Assembly (NCBI RefSeq): GCF_002734215.1
Contig: NZ_NSEB01000007.1
Location: 1-64,000, forward strand
Source of the DNA: Fredinandcohnia onubensis
GTDB taxonomy: Bacteria; Bacillota; Bacilli; Bacillales; Bacillaceae_L
DNA: 64,000 bases
Direction of reading: 5' to 3'
In this document: positions 1 through 8,804 of the stretch, piece after piece
Layout: every line of letters begins with the position of its first letter
Position numbering within the stretch: position 1 is the stretch's first letter
Translations under genes and position numbers: made by a program
Notes under the pieces: generated by a model
Seen by the model: only the letters and a program-made list of their open reading frames with translations
What the model was told of the DNA's origin: nothing
Databases searched by the model: none

Positions 1-29
1 TATAGACTGCACCCATGCCGGGCGCACAC

Positions 30-64
30 AAAAAAGACTTGGATCATTTGTCCAAGTCTTTTTT
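30..64. terminator. Bidirectional intrinsic terminator
   Basis: A perfect stem pairs AAGACTTGGA with TCCAAGTCTT, flanked by A-runs on the left and T-runs on the right, so it can stop transcription in both directions. The gene it serves on the left lies outside the window. Confidence 0.8.
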
Positions 65-279
65 CTATTTCAATAAAGGGGATGGGAGAAATCTCACTTC
101 AAACAAAGGGGTGTTGTTTGTGTGATTACTTCTTGAATACATAATAGCAAGATTGATAACCATTTTCAACTATTTGTACATTTTTTCACAAAGTTGTCAA
201 ATTCCCTATTCTTAAAACGCAAGCTTGGACATAGATATTAAAATAGATACTTACATTCACTTGTAAGGAGGACGTAATT

Positions 280-456
280 ATGAGGAAAATTGGACTGATA
301 ATCGGGGTGGTTATGATCATTCTCACCTTTGGACTAAACATATTAGGATTGATGAAATTAATTCCCCTTTACATTACGACCCCTCTTTTATTTCTTTCAT
401 TACTCGTGACACTTGTTATTTATAATCACCGAAATCGATTTAGGGGTTTTCACTAA
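280..456 (+). CDS. Small two-segment membrane protein (58 aa), unrecognised
   Basis: A 58-codon ORF starts with ATG eight bases after a strong TAAGGAGG ribosome site (264-271) and stops at TAA. The product is very hydrophobic, with two predicted membrane segments (about residues 4-24 and 33-49) and a basic tail ending RNRFRGFH. A terminator follows at once (459-490), so this looks like a monocistronic unit pointing toward the convergent pepF gene. I do not recognise the family and no function is proposed. The good ribosome site and matched terminator are the reasons to call it real. Confidence 0.65.
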   Translation: MRKIGLIIGVVMIILTFGLNILGLMKLIPLYITTPLLFLSLLVTLVIYNHRNRFRGFH

Positions 457-458
457 TA

Positions 459-492
459 AGAGGGCATCCAAATAGATGCCCTCCTCTTTTTA
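459..492 (+). terminator. Terminator of the small membrane gene
   Basis: GAGGGCATC pairs with GATGCCCTC around a short loop, followed by a T-rich tail. Confidence 0.8.
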
Positions 493-501
493 TTGTTCTA
501 G

Positions 502-558
502 GTCCAGGCTCCACCGGCTCTCTGGTCTAAGCCGTTAAGTGTGCACCTTGCGCATTTC
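502..558. repeat. Dispersed intergenic repeat, partial copy
   Basis: Bases 515-533 are the exact reverse complement of 36758-36776 (19 of 19), and the similarity continues with mismatches into 502-514. It lies between the small membrane gene and pepF. It looks like a fragment of the longer repeat at 36680-36795. Confidence 0.6.
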
Positions 559-2382
559 TTATTGCTTCTCTAATAATTTTTCCATTTCAGTTAGTGTTGC
601 TTCGAATACTTTACATGCTTCTTTAATCGGCTCTGCTGAATTCATGTCCACGCCTGCACTTTTAAGTACTTCGATTGGATAATTAGAGCTTCCCGCTTTA
701 AGGAAGTTGTTAATATATCGTTCAACAGCAGGGTTGCCCTCTTCTAAAATTTGCTTACTTAAAGCAGTTGCAGCACTATAGCCTGTTGCATACTGGTATA
801 CGTAATAATTATAGTAGAAATGCGGAATTCGAGACCACTCTAAGCCGATTTCCTCATCTACCACAATATTTGTACCAAAGTATTTCTTATTTAACTCATA
901 GTACATTTCAGTGAACAGATCTGGTGTTAATGCTACTCCCTCCTGGGCTTTCATATGAATCATATGTTCAAATTCTGCAAACATCGTCTGACGGAATACA
1001 GTTCCTCTAAAGCCTTCAAGCTGATGATTTAAAAGATATAATCGCTTTTGGTCATCATCAATCGTTTTTAATAAGTAATCTCCTAACAGTGCCTCATTAC
1101 AAGTAGACGCAACCTCTGCTACAAAGATCGAATAATTTCCATATGTGTATGGTTGATTGTTTCTTGTGTAGTAACTGTGTACAGAGTGACCAAATTCATG
1201 AGCTAGCGTAAACAGATTGTTCACATTGTCTTGCCAGTTCATCAGGATATATGGATTTGTACCATATGCACCAGATGAATACGCTCCGCTTCGCTTGCCT
1301 TTGTTTTCTTGAACATCAACCCATCGATTATCAAAGCCTTCTTTTAGAACATTAATATAATCCTCACCAAGTGGAGCAAGCCCCTTAAGGATATAATCCT
1401 TTGCTTCCGCATAAGAAACTTCCATTTTCACGTCTTTCACTAATGGAGTGTAGAGGTCATACATATGCAACTCATCTACACCTAATGCTTTTTTACGTAA
1501 GTCCACGTAACGATGTAAAAGAGGCAGATTTTCATTAATTGTATTTACAAGATTATCATATACCGTTTCTGGAATATTATTGCTGCTTAGAGCTGCCTCG
1601 CGAGCTGATTTATAATTACGAATACGAGCATTAAAATTATCTTTCTTTACAGTACCACTTAATGTGCTACCAAAGGTATTTTTGAACTTTCCGTACGTGT
1701 CATAAACCGCTTTAAAAGCTTCTTCTCTTACACGTGGATCAGAGCTTTCAAGGAATCGAATATAACGACCATGTGTAATCTCTACCTCTTCACCGTTCTC
1801 ATCTTTAATAGTCGGGAACGTTAGGTCAGCATTATTTAGCATTCCAAATGTGTTGCTTGAAGAGTCCATTACTTCATAAGCTTGTGCAAGCAAGGCTTCT
1901 TCTTTTGCGGATAAAACATGTGGTCGTTCACGATTAATATCGTTCAATGCATGCTCGTATACCTTCAACTCTTCTTTTTCAGCTAAAAAGGATTTAATTT
2001 TATCTTCGTCGACTGATAGAATTTCCGGCACGATAAAAGCGAGCGCACTTCCAACCTGTGTATACAAATTAGTTGCACGATCATATAAACCCTGATAAAA
2101 CGAATTAGATGTATCTTGGTCATTACGCATATGTGCATATGTATAGAGTTTTCCTATTCGTAAGGAAATTGCATCTTGATAAGTTAACGCTTCATATAGC
2201 TGATCCGCAGATTCGCCGAGTTTTCCTTGGAATGCTTCAATTCCAGGGATCATCTCTTTTATTTCTTGAAATTCTTTTTCCCAATCTACATCTGATGCAA
2301 AAATATCTTCTAATCTCCAAGTATCCTGCTCAGCAATCTCATTACGATTCGGGAGCTTCTTTACAGTTGATTGTTCAGCCAT
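559..2382 (-). CDS. pepF: Oligoendopeptidase F
   Basis: This is a cytoplasmic zinc metallopeptidase of the M3 family that cleaves oligopeptides, plausibly those imported by the Opp/App systems nearby. The 607-residue product has the family length. The zinc motif HEFGH sits near residue 395 in the context LAHEFGHSVHSYY, with the downstream glutamate in EVASTCNEALL as third ligand. The start is ATG after an AGGAGG ribosome site. It lies 64 bp downstream of coiA on the same strand, the same neighbours as in B. subtilis (yjbG after yjbF). There is no signal peptide. In B. subtilis PepF overproduction affects sporulation initiation by degrading signalling peptides; that role here is inference. Confidence 0.95.
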   Translation of the reverse strand: MAEQSTVKKLPNRNEIAEQDTWRLEDIFASDVDWEKEFQEIKEMIPGIEAFQGKLGESADQLYEALTYQDAISLRIGKLYTYAHMRNDQDTSNSFYQGLYDRATNLYTQVGSALAFIVPEILSVDEDKIKSFLAEKEELKVYEHALNDINRERPHVLSAKEEALLAQAYEVMDSSSNTFGMLNNADLTFPTIKDENGEEVEITHGRYIRFLESSDPRVREEAFKAVYDTYGKFKNTFGSTLSGTVKKDNFNARIRNYKSAREAALSSNNIPETVYDNLVNTINENLPLLHRYVDLRKKALGVDELHMYDLYTPLVKDVKMEVSYAEAKDYILKGLAPLGEDYINVLKEGFDNRWVDVQENKGKRSGAYSSGAYGTNPYILMNWQDNVNNLFTLAHEFGHSVHSYYTRNNQPYTYGNYSIFVAEVASTCNEALLGDYLLKTIDDDQKRLYLLNHQLEGFRGTVFRQTMFAEFEHMIHMKAQEGVALTPDLFTEMYYELNKKYFGTNIVVDEEIGLEWSRIPHFYYNYYVYQYATGYSAATALSKQILEEGNPAVERYINNFLKAGSSNYPIEVLKSAGVDMNSAEPIKEACKVFEATLTEMEKLLEKQ

Positions 2383-2446
2383 TTTATAAACCTCCTATTT
2401 CCTATTCTTTAAAAAGTATTCGATATCCTATTGACTATCTCCTTTT

Positions 2447-3712
2447 TTAGAAGAAAAAGTTCAAGTTTTTTGAATTCAGTCCTCCACCAATATTAGGTTT
2501 TACCATTCCAACTTCTTCATTCTTTCCAACACTTTCCAAACTTTTCGAAAGGGCTTCATCCATGTTATAAGCATCCTCCAAATTAACCGGTATTTGAAAT
2601 TCCCTTGTTTTTTGATACTTAGTCTGTGTAAGTTTTTTTAGTTTCCCAGCTTTCACGAGCAAATGCAGGTATTCCTCAACCGCAAGCGAATATTGGGTAT
2701 GAAAAATCAACGGCAGATGTCTGACTGTTATATGTTTTGAAGCAATTCGCTTAGATATCACCTCCATGACCTTTGAAAAAAAGAAAGTATCCCCTACACG
2801 TAGTGGAAGCAATAAATCTAATACCATCCACATTTGCCAAATCATCGGTGGTGTATGGAACCAATAGGCTGAGCGGACAGGCAAACCAGCTTCAGCTGGC
2901 AAATGAGCTGGAGGTATTCGGTTTTGATAGAGGAAAGATAAAAATGATGCGATATGATTAGATGAGTATATGGAATAACTTGCTCTCCATTTATGTTTTT
3001 TTCTTACCCACAAACTTTGTAAGGTAATCGTAGTGTGGTTAGGTACGAGTAGCTTTGGAAAGGAATGCACATTTTCTTTATGGAATTGAATGGTACAAAA
3101 GGTTTCACTTGTTGTAAAAGGTTGAAGGTTGGATAGTTTTATAAATGTAGAGGTATCTGGGCAGTAGTAGAGAATGCTAGGCTGGAATGGTTGATTAAAA
3201 GAGGTTGCAAAAAGCCATTGAAAGGGTGAAAGTCGAACTGAGTAGGTGGACTGTCGTTTAAACCATTTTGCACCTAAAATCCAAATAGGTACGATACCTT
3301 TGTTCTTATAAGAGTCTGATCTTTTCTTAAACAAGGGGTAATCAATTTGGGAACATTGGTACTCGATTGCATACCGTTTGTCTTCTGTGGTCACTAATAG
3401 GTCAGGGCGTTGGGAAATTTCCGGTAAAAATGGTTCTAGCTGGACTTTATAGCCTTGTGCTTGAAACCAGCGATAGAGCTGCCGCTTGCCTTCTAGATGG
3501 TACTCAGACTCTGGCTCCGTTTTAACACTGCATTCTACTCCTTTTAAATGGGCGAAATGATGTGTTTTCTTCATCCCCGCTTTTAACTGAACTTTACTAT
3601 GACATGCTGGACAAAGAAAGTTCTCATTGCTACGAAGTTTAAGTAAATCAGAGCGCTTCCAATTTTCTGCTAATGAAATATATTCTCCATTTTCACGTAA
3701 TGCAACAAACAC
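2447..3712 (-). CDS. coiA: Competence nuclease CoiA
   Basis: CoiA-family protein needed for transformation in streptococci and encoded by the ComK-controlled yjbF in B. subtilis. The 421-residue product has an N-terminal Cys pair (C34, C37 in CPAC) followed by HHFAH, then a PD-(D/E)xK-type nuclease core in which RPDLLV (D104) and AIEYQ (E117, Q119) are the expected catalytic residues. The GTG start follows AAGGAGATGA at good spacing; an ATG a few bases upstream is in another frame. The C-terminal half is poorly conserved in this family. It sits between mecA and pepF, as in B. subtilis. No frameshift is seen, so competence DNA processing is probably intact. Confidence 0.9.
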   Translation of the reverse strand: MFVALRENGEYISLAENWKRSDLLKLRSNENFLCPACHSKVQLKAGMKKTHHFAHLKGVECSVKTEPESEYHLEGKRQLYRWFQAQGYKVQLEPFLPEISQRPDLLVTTEDKRYAIEYQCSQIDYPLFKKRSDSYKNKGIVPIWILGAKWFKRQSTYSVRLSPFQWLFATSFNQPFQPSILYYCPDTSTFIKLSNLQPFTTSETFCTIQFHKENVHSFPKLLVPNHTTITLQSLWVRKKHKWRASYSIYSSNHIASFLSFLYQNRIPPAHLPAEAGLPVRSAYWFHTPPMIWQMWMVLDLLLPLRVGDTFFFSKVMEVISKRIASKHITVRHLPLIFHTQYSLAVEEYLHLLVKAGKLKKLTQTKYQKTREFQIPVNLEDAYNMDEALSKSLESVGKNEEVGMVKPNIGGGLNSKNLNFFF

Positions 3713-3803
3713 TCATGTCATCTCCTTACTTCTAATTTACTGCTCCTTAAAAATAGCATAGATACCCGTGCATGTACAATTACAAAATTTCGAATTTTTT
3801 ACA

Positions 3804-3840
3804 TAAAAAAAGCCGATTCCAAAAAATGAAATCGACTTTT
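3804..3840 (-). terminator. mecA terminator
   Basis: On the minus strand AGTCGATTTC pairs with GAATCGGCT and is followed by a T-run, directly after the mecA stop. Confidence 0.8.
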
Positions 3841-3842
3841 AC

Positions 3843-4511
3843 TTATAGTGAGAAGTATTTGACCATCTCAGTTAATGCATTCTCATTGATTATCTTTTTA
3901 CCATACTCTTCAATTCTATGAATAGACAGTGCTGACTCATTCCCATACTCTAAGACTATGCTGAGCATATTCTCCAGTTCATCCTCAGTGTAGAGCTCCT
4001 CGTTAAATTCAATAAATAAGTAGTACTTATTTTCAAACGAGTACAAGGAATTGTTCAATCCATCTAGTTGAATCCGGTGTGCAAGAGAAATAACATCTTC
4101 AAAATCATTAAAGCGAATTAGAAATTGGAAGTTTTCTTCCTCAAATTCCTCAACAAAATCATTTTCTTCATACTTAGAATGAAATTGCTGATCCAGTAAA
4201 GATTCAATCTTTTCATCTACTGGAATCTTATCGTCACCAACAGGAAGTTCATATTTATTCCCATCTTTTGATAGCTGTGCGCGTGTTACAAGTACCTCTA
4301 ACCCTTTTTCTAACGCCTGGACTTGGATCCATAGTGGACCATCAATCGTGAATTCTTCTTCTTGATGAATTTCATCCATCATTTCCCAGAAGAGCTCTTC
4401 GCTTCGTTCCCGGTTATACCATATTTCTTCACGTTCAAATCCGCGTTGCTCTATGTCATTATATGAAATATAGAATTTTACTGTATGTTCGTTGATTCTT
4501 TCGATTTCCAT
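3843..4511 (-). CDS. mecA: Adaptor protein MecA
   Basis: MecA is the ClpC adaptor that delivers ComK and other substrates to the ClpCP protease and helps assemble the ClpC hexamer. The 222-residue product begins MEIERINEHTVKFYISYNDI, typical of the substrate-binding N-terminal domain. A long acidic linker (EENDFVEEFEEENF) then leads to the C-terminal ClpC-binding domain. Its length is close to B. subtilis MecA. The start follows AAGGGAGAGG. It is monocistronic, with a candidate promoter upstream (4630-4658) and its own terminator. Its position between spx and coiA is as in B. subtilis. Spx and Med, other parts of the competence and stress network, are also in the window. Confidence 0.95.
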   Translation of the reverse strand: MEIERINEHTVKFYISYNDIEQRGFEREEIWYNRERSEELFWEMMDEIHQEEEFTIDGPLWIQVQALEKGLEVLVTRAQLSKDGNKYELPVGDDKIPVDEKIESLLDQQFHSKYEENDFVEEFEEENFQFLIRFNDFEDVISLAHRIQLDGLNNSLYSFENKYYLFIEFNEELYTEDELENMLSIVLEYGNESALSIHRIEEYGKKIINENALTEMVKYFSL

Positions 4512-4867
4512 TACAGAACCTCTCCCTTCTTTGCTCAGATTTTGAAGGGACGTTATACCCCCGAGCCAGATGCTCTTTTATTCACTTTTCCCATATTGGT
4601 TGCAGAATAACCTATCCTAAAGAAAAAAGTCTATATCTTGTACTTCATTTTATGTTAAAAGATATGAGAATGGAAATAAAAAAGAGTAATTCGTAAAAAA
4701 CAGTGATATTGCCCGGTTTTTATTGAAATTTATCATGAATGCGGTTAAGTTTTTTCGGGAAGTTACTGTTTTACGTATCATTATAATACGAAACACAAAA
4801 GAAAACGAGAAATATGTCCTAATAAATAAAAAAACTTCTACAGATGAACAGTAGAAGTTTCTTGTTG
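4512..4867. other. mecA-spx intergenic region with promoter and imperfect inverted repeat
   Basis: No ORF with a ribosome site is seen in this 356-bp gap. On the minus strand TTAACA (4653-4658) and TATAGA (4630-4635) are separated by 17 bp and could be the mecA promoter. An imperfect long inverted repeat spans 4692-4775 (CGTAAAA..CAGT on the left, ACTGTTTTACG on the right). The spx terminator lies at 4828-4860. B. subtilis has yjbE in this interval; it is absent here. Confidence 0.45.
4828..4860 (-). terminator. spx terminator
   Basis: AAACTTCTAC pairs with GTAGAAGTTT, followed on the minus strand by a T-run. Confidence 0.8.
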
Positions 4868-5263
4868 TTAGTTTACTAAGCGTTGTGCTTCTTTCAATTG
4901 GAAGGTACGAACTCTTCTTGGTAAAAACCTACGAATTTCGTCCTCATTGTATCCAACCTGAAGTCTCTTCTCATCGATGATAATTGGTCGGCGAAGAAGA
5001 CCAGGGTTTTCTTGAATTAATTTGTATAAATCTTGAAGAGGCATTGTCTCAAGATTCACATTTAGTTTTTGGAATACTTTAGAACGAGTTGAGATGATCT
5101 CGTCTGTTCCATCTTCCGTCATACGTAAAATTTCTTTAATCTCTTCGATTGAAAGAGAATCAGAAATAATATTTCTTTCTTGATATGGAATTTGATTTTC
5201 CTCTAACCATGACTTCGCTTTACGGCATGAAGTACAGCTTGGAGAAGTATAAAGAGTAACCAT
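4868..5263 (-). CDS. spx: Global redox/stress regulator Spx
   Basis: Spx is an ArsC-like protein that binds the C-terminal domain of the RNA polymerase alpha subunit and activates thiol-stress genes when its CxxC switch oxidises. The 131-residue product has C10-T-S-C13 in the expected place and the ArsC-fold residues RRPIIID, and it ends with a tail like the ClpXP degron region of B. subtilis Spx (REAQRLAN-type; here ending LVN). The start is ATG after AAGGGAGTG. It lies downstream of yjbC with 235 bp between them, where a terminator separates the two. A TATAAT at 5372-5377 (minus) may be its own -10, but no good -35 was found. Confidence 0.97.
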   Translation of the reverse strand: MVTLYTSPSCTSCRKAKSWLEENQIPYQERNIISDSLSIEEIKEILRMTEDGTDEIISTRSKVFQKLNVNLETMPLQDLYKLIQENPGLLRRPIIIDEKRLQVGYNEDEIRRFLPRRVRTFQLKEAQRLVN

Positions 5264-5454
5264 TAACTTATCACTCCCTTAAAAAGTAGATTATTACTTA
5301 ACAATCAGCATGATTGGTCATGGAAGTTTATGCTAAATTAAAATTAATTTAATTAAGTAATTTCTTTAATTATTATACCTTAAATTTTCTGAGAAAGATA
5401 GACAATTTTGAAGAAAACTTTAGATTGATTAACATGTTGATTCTCGTGCGGTTC

Positions 5455-5491
5455 TAAAAGAAAAGCAATAGGAAATACAGCTGCTATTGCT
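5455..5491 (-). terminator. yjbC terminator
   Basis: On the minus strand AGCAATAG pairs with CTATTGCT and is followed by TTTTCTTTT. The loop is fairly large. Confidence 0.5.
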
Positions 5492-5498
5492 ATTAAAT

Positions 5499-6074
5499 TT
5501 ACACATCTCTTAGGATATCACGATTATCATTCTTACTGTTAAATGATAATACTTCATTGACATCTTGGTAGGAATCCCCATAAAATTCTTTATCTTTGTA
5601 CTTGTGAATCTCATCGTACGTTTTTCTCATCGCTTTGTAAATAAGTTCTTCGGACCCGTTCGTTGGAGACCAATATAGAATTTCCATTTGATTAAGCTCA
5701 TTTGTTGCTAACGATTTACGTTCATAACCGATAGAAGTTGCGTGTTCAAAACCTTCTCTCTTATAGAACTTTAACCTTTTTTCAGTATCCGAGTCTTCAT
5801 AATTGACGGGTTCCACTTCAAGAATAATCGGCTTTCCTTTTTTCTTTAATTTTTCAAGAAGTTTGTGGCCAAGCCCTTGCCCACGGGATTCTTTTGAAAC
5901 GAAGAGATAGTCGATAAAAATAAAATGGTCAAGTTCAACATACATAAGGACATGATAGGGTCCTTCGTCTTTATGATAAATATCTCCTTTTTCTTTCAAG
6001 AGGGTTTCCATATGCTCTTTTGATTTCATTTCTTCAATTGGAAAATACTGATTTAGTTTCTCATACCAGTTCAT
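5499..6074 (-). CDS. yjbC: GNAT-family acetyltransferase YjbC
   Basis: A 191-residue GNAT protein, very like B. subtilis YjbC in length and wording (starts MNWYEKLNQYFPIEEMKS). The acetyl-CoA loop is RGQGLG in the strand-helix context FVSKESRGQGLGHKLLEKL. The start chosen is the ATG at 6074, which has AAGGAG at ideal spacing; an upstream in-frame extension lacks one. In B. subtilis yjbC is co-transcribed with spx and affects salt and paraquat tolerance; substrate unknown. Here a probable terminator separates the two, so spx must have its own promoter. The 6221 gene is transcribed divergently. Confidence 0.9.
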   Translation of the reverse strand: MNWYEKLNQYFPIEEMKSKEHMETLLKEKGDIYHKDEGPYHVLMYVELDHFIFIDYLFVSKESRGQGLGHKLLEKLKKKGKPIILEVEPVNYEDSDTEKRLKFYKREGFEHATSIGYERKSLATNELNQMEILYWSPTNGSEELIYKAMRKTYDEIHKYKDKEFYGDSYQDVNEVLSFNSKNDNRDILRDV

Positions 6075-6220
6075 ACATCTGCTCCTTGTACTTTGATAGG
6101 ACATCCTTAGTGTATGCAATGTTTTGGTTTTGTTTCTAAATTTAGATATTCCCTCTTTCTTTAAAACTAAACTTGGAATAGAATAGAAGTAAAGAAGCGT
6201 TTTCATTAAGGGGGATATTC

Positions 6221-6406
6221 ATGGCAAGCTACATAATGGATTTAGGTCTAATTGCTATTTTAGTCATCGGTATTACTGCTTTGATGGGTGTTATCGCGAA
6301 TGGCGTTGGGGAAAAAGTTTTTGGAGGTAAATCCGGTTCTGATATTGTAACCCGAGATTTAAATGTAAAAGCTGGTTGGAAAAACGTTGGTGGACGGAAA
6401 AAATAA
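6221..6406 (+). CDS. Small single-pass membrane protein (61 aa), unrecognised
   Basis: A 61-residue protein with one membrane segment (about residues 4-26) and a positively charged, probably cytoplasmic tail ending KNVGGRKK. It starts at ATG after AAGGGGG. A strong terminator follows at 6414. It is divergent from yjbC and convergent with the glycoside-hydrolase-like gene. I cannot name the family. The ribosome site, hydrophobic pattern and terminator make it credible as a real gene. The antisense frame over the same bases is a shadow. Confidence 0.65.
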   Translation: MASYIMDLGLIAILVIGITALMGVIANGVGEKVFGGKSGSDIVTRDLNVKAGWKNVGGRKK

Positions 6407-6413
6407 ATAAGAT

Positions 6414-6446
6414 AAGCTGGCACAGTGAGTTGTGCCAGCTTTTTTA
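6414..6446. terminator. Terminator between convergent genes
   Basis: AAGCTGGCACA pairs with TGTGCCAGCTT, followed by a T-run on the plus strand. It touches the stop region of the opposing gene. Confidence 0.85.
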
Positions 6447-7649
6447 TGGTGTATAGTCTACACCTTTTGTGTAGCTATTCCCAGCGTTCCAAAGTAGGAA
6501 TTCATGAATGCCTTGGTCTTGCAATCCTTTTATTTGGGCTTCAATTTCATTTTTTCCATAAACCGTATAATTGCCTTTTCCAAGCCAGCTTGCTGTGAAG
6601 TCTTGAAGCCAAGGTCTTGAAACAGGTCTATTTTCAATTTGGTTTAGCTTATGATTTTCAACCTTTGCATATTCAGATACCAATCGATACGGTTCTAAGT
6701 CTGGACGGGGAATTCCAAAATAAGATGTCCAGTGACTCGGGTAAATCATAGATGAAATGACGTCAACATGCTCTGATATCTTCGTAAAATTTTGACCAAT
6801 ACCTGGTGCTTCAGGTAATGTTGCGGTATATCCGAAAATATCAACAGAAACCTTTACGTTATATGGCTCTAATTTTTCTTTTGCATATGCCACAAAATCC
6901 GTAACAGCGGCGACTCTCTTTTGGACGTTGTCAAGATCCACTTTTTCATACTCACCCATACTATAGGTTAATGAACTATCTCGTCTTTCAAACCCCTCTG
7001 GAAAGCGGACATAATCAAATTGAATCTCTTGGAACCCAAGTTTTGCTGCTTCAATTGCGATTCCTACATTATGGTCCCAAACTTCTTTTAAAAACGGATT
7101 AACAAAAGCTTCTCCACGCCCATTCTTCCATACTTTATCCCCATCTTTAAACGATAATTCTGGGCGTTGCTGCGCTAATACGGAATCCTTAAATACAACA
7201 ACTCTCGCGATTGGATAAATCTGCTTTTCTTCAAGTTTTTTAAGCATTGCTGTTGGGTCTTTGATATAATCCTTACTAATTTTCTGATGGTTTGAGCCTT
7301 GTGGGGGTACGTAGGTTAGATATCCAAAGTCGTCCTTAACATCAATAACCATGGCATTAAGGTCCGTATTATCGATTAATTGGACAAGTTGTGAAAAACG
7401 GTCACCACCTGCTGAATGGGCAGTTACGTATACCCCTCTTATGGCATCAGGATATTCAAATTGAAAGCCAGAATTAAATTCGAAACGCGAAACCAACTCA
7501 GGTAATTCCTTTTTAGGCATAACCAATTTACTCGTTGGATGTGACTCCATTGCAAAATTTTCATTTTCTGCAGAGCTTGTTTGAGTAACAAAGAAAGTAC
7601 CGAATACAACTATAATCATTACCCCAAATAAAGATATAAGCTTTTTCAT
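6444..7649 (-). CDS. Secreted glycoside-hydrolase-like protein (DUF4015)
   Basis: A 401-residue protein with an N-terminal signal peptide (MKKLISLFGVMIIVVFGTFF, then TQTSSAEN). The rest resembles the DUF4015 / putative GH13-like TIM-barrel family: the barrel strands include RGVYVTAHSAG, AMVIDVKDDFG, IQFDYVRFPEG, KVSVDIFGYTA and DVISSMIYPSHW. The acidic residues in VKDDFG, FDYVRFPE and SVDIFG are the likely active site, by analogy with family members. The start at 7649 has AAGGAGG at correct spacing; an upstream ATG (7670) does not. Substrate unknown, probably a cell-wall or extracellular polysaccharide. It is monocistronic and not part of the remembered B. subtilis order here. Confidence 0.8.
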   Translation of the reverse strand: MKKLISLFGVMIIVVFGTFFVTQTSSAENENFAMESHPTSKLVMPKKELPELVSRFEFNSGFQFEYPDAIRGVYVTAHSAGGDRFSQLVQLIDNTDLNAMVIDVKDDFGYLTYVPPQGSNHQKISKDYIKDPTAMLKKLEEKQIYPIARVVVFKDSVLAQQRPELSFKDGDKVWKNGRGEAFVNPFLKEVWDHNVGIAIEAAKLGFQEIQFDYVRFPEGFERRDSSLTYSMGEYEKVDLDNVQKRVAAVTDFVAYAKEKLEPYNVKVSVDIFGYTATLPEAPGIGQNFTKISEHVDVISSMIYPSHWTSYFGIPRPDLEPYRLVSEYAKVENHKLNQIENRPVSRPWLQDFTASWLGKGNYTVYGKNEIEAQIKGLQDQGIHEFLLWNAGNSYTKGVDYTP

Positions 7650-7824
7650 AGCGTCCTCCTTCCTTTCCAATCTCTATAGTCATTTTAAATGAATCATCCA
7701 GAAAATAATACAAATATAGACAAAATTCTTAATAAATAAGGTATTTATTCAATTGTATGAGCAGTTTTGTCTATATATTTTAGTGTTCTTATAAACCTTA
7801 CCGATATTAGTGGTAAATCTACTC

Positions 7825-7856
7825 AAAAAAAAAATGGCCCTTTAATAGGCCATTTA
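7825..7856 (-). terminator. opp operon terminator
   Basis: On the minus strand AAATGGCC pairs with GGCCATTT, followed by nine T residues, directly after oppF. Confidence 0.85.
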
Positions 7857-8804
7857 ACTGTATTGCGATTTATATTCTTGATATTCTTTTTCCGAGCAAG
7901 CGACGAGATGTCCGGGTCGAATCTCACGTAGTTTGACTTCTTCGTTATCTGAATATCCATGTTCTTTCGGGTCATATTTGATTCTTTTTCGATTTCGTTC
8001 ATAGTTTGGATCTGGCAATGGAATAGCAGACAACAAAGATTTTGTGTAGGGATGTATTGGGTTTGCATATAGATCACTGGCATCGGCAAGTTCAACAATT
8101 TTTCCGAAATACATTACACCAATTCTGTCACTAATATATTTTACCATCGACAAATCATGCGCAATAAATAAGTAAGTCAAGCCTTTATCTTCTTGGAGCT
8201 TTTTCATTAGGTTTACAACTTGAGCTTGAATGGAAACATCTAATGCAGAAATAGGTTCATCAGCAATAATAAAATCTGGTTTTACCGCAAGGGCACGCGC
8301 AATACCAATCCGTTGACGTTGTCCTCCAGAGAATTCATGTGGATACCGATTCGCATGCTCACGGTTAAGCCCTACTGTTTCAAGTAATGAATAAACCTGT
8401 TCCATACGCTCCGCATTATTTTTTGCGAGCCCGTGAATATCGATTCCTTCTGCGATTATATCAGCTACGGTCATTCTTGGGTTTAGTGAAGCATATGGAT
8501 CTTGAAAAATCATTTGCATTTTCCGGTTAAACTTTTTCAATTCCTTACGCGATTTTCTTCCATGAACATTCTCTCCATTGAAAAAAACCTCTCCACCTGT
8601 GGCATTGTATAATCGTATAATGGTCCTTCCAGTGGTTGATTTACCACAACCAGACTCTCCAACCAGACCAAGTGTCTCACCTTTGTAAATATCAAAGGTA
8701 ATTCCATCGACAGCTTTGACCATATTTGGTTTTCCAACATTAAAATATTGCTTTAAATTTTTAATTTCTACTAATTTTTGTTTTTCAGCCATTTCATTCA
8801 TCAT
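7854..8804 (-). CDS. oppF: Oligopeptide ABC transporter ATP-binding protein OppF
   Basis: One of the two ATPases that power oligopeptide import. Walker A is GESGCGKS, the signature is [14 protein letters not shown], Walker B is FIIADEPISALD, and the switch histidine is in IAHDLS. The C-terminal oligopeptide/dipeptide domain lacks the CPFHPRC-type cysteine motif present in the two App ATPase pairs here, which fits true OppF proteins. The ATG overlaps the oppD stop (ATGA). It is the last gene of oppABCDF and is followed by a terminator. In B. subtilis Opp also imports the Phr and CSF signalling peptides. Confidence 0.93.
   Translation of the reverse strand: MMNEMAEKQKLVEIKNLKQYFNVGKPNMVKAVDGITFDIYKGETLGLVGESGCGKSTTGRTIIRLYNATGGEVFFNGENVHGRKSRKELKKFNRKMQMIFQDPYASLNPRMTVADIIAEGIDIHGLAKNNAERMEQVYSLLETVGLNREHANRYPHEFSGGQRQRIGIARALAVKPDFIIADEPISALDVSIQAQVVNLMKKLQEDKGLTYLFIAHDLSMVKYISDRIGVMYFGKIVELADASDLYANPIHPYTKSLLSAIPLPDPNYERNRKRIKYDPKEHGYSDNEEVKLREIRPGHLVACSEKEYQEYKSQYS

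Noticed and set aside
2109-2450. Plus-strand ORF across the pepF start
   Set aside because: Antisense shadow of pepF without ribosome site.
5383-5397. CodY-like box upstream of spx (AATTTTCTGAGAAAG)
   Set aside because: About 12 of 15 to the consensus, but such AT-rich words are common here and no second site supports it.
6229-6423. Minus-strand 64-codon ORF opposite the 61-residue membrane gene
   Set aside because: Shadow of a gene that has a good ribosome site; it extends into the terminator.
7823-8098. 91-codon minus-strand ORF at the oppF end
   Set aside because: Alternate frame of oppF that runs into its terminator.
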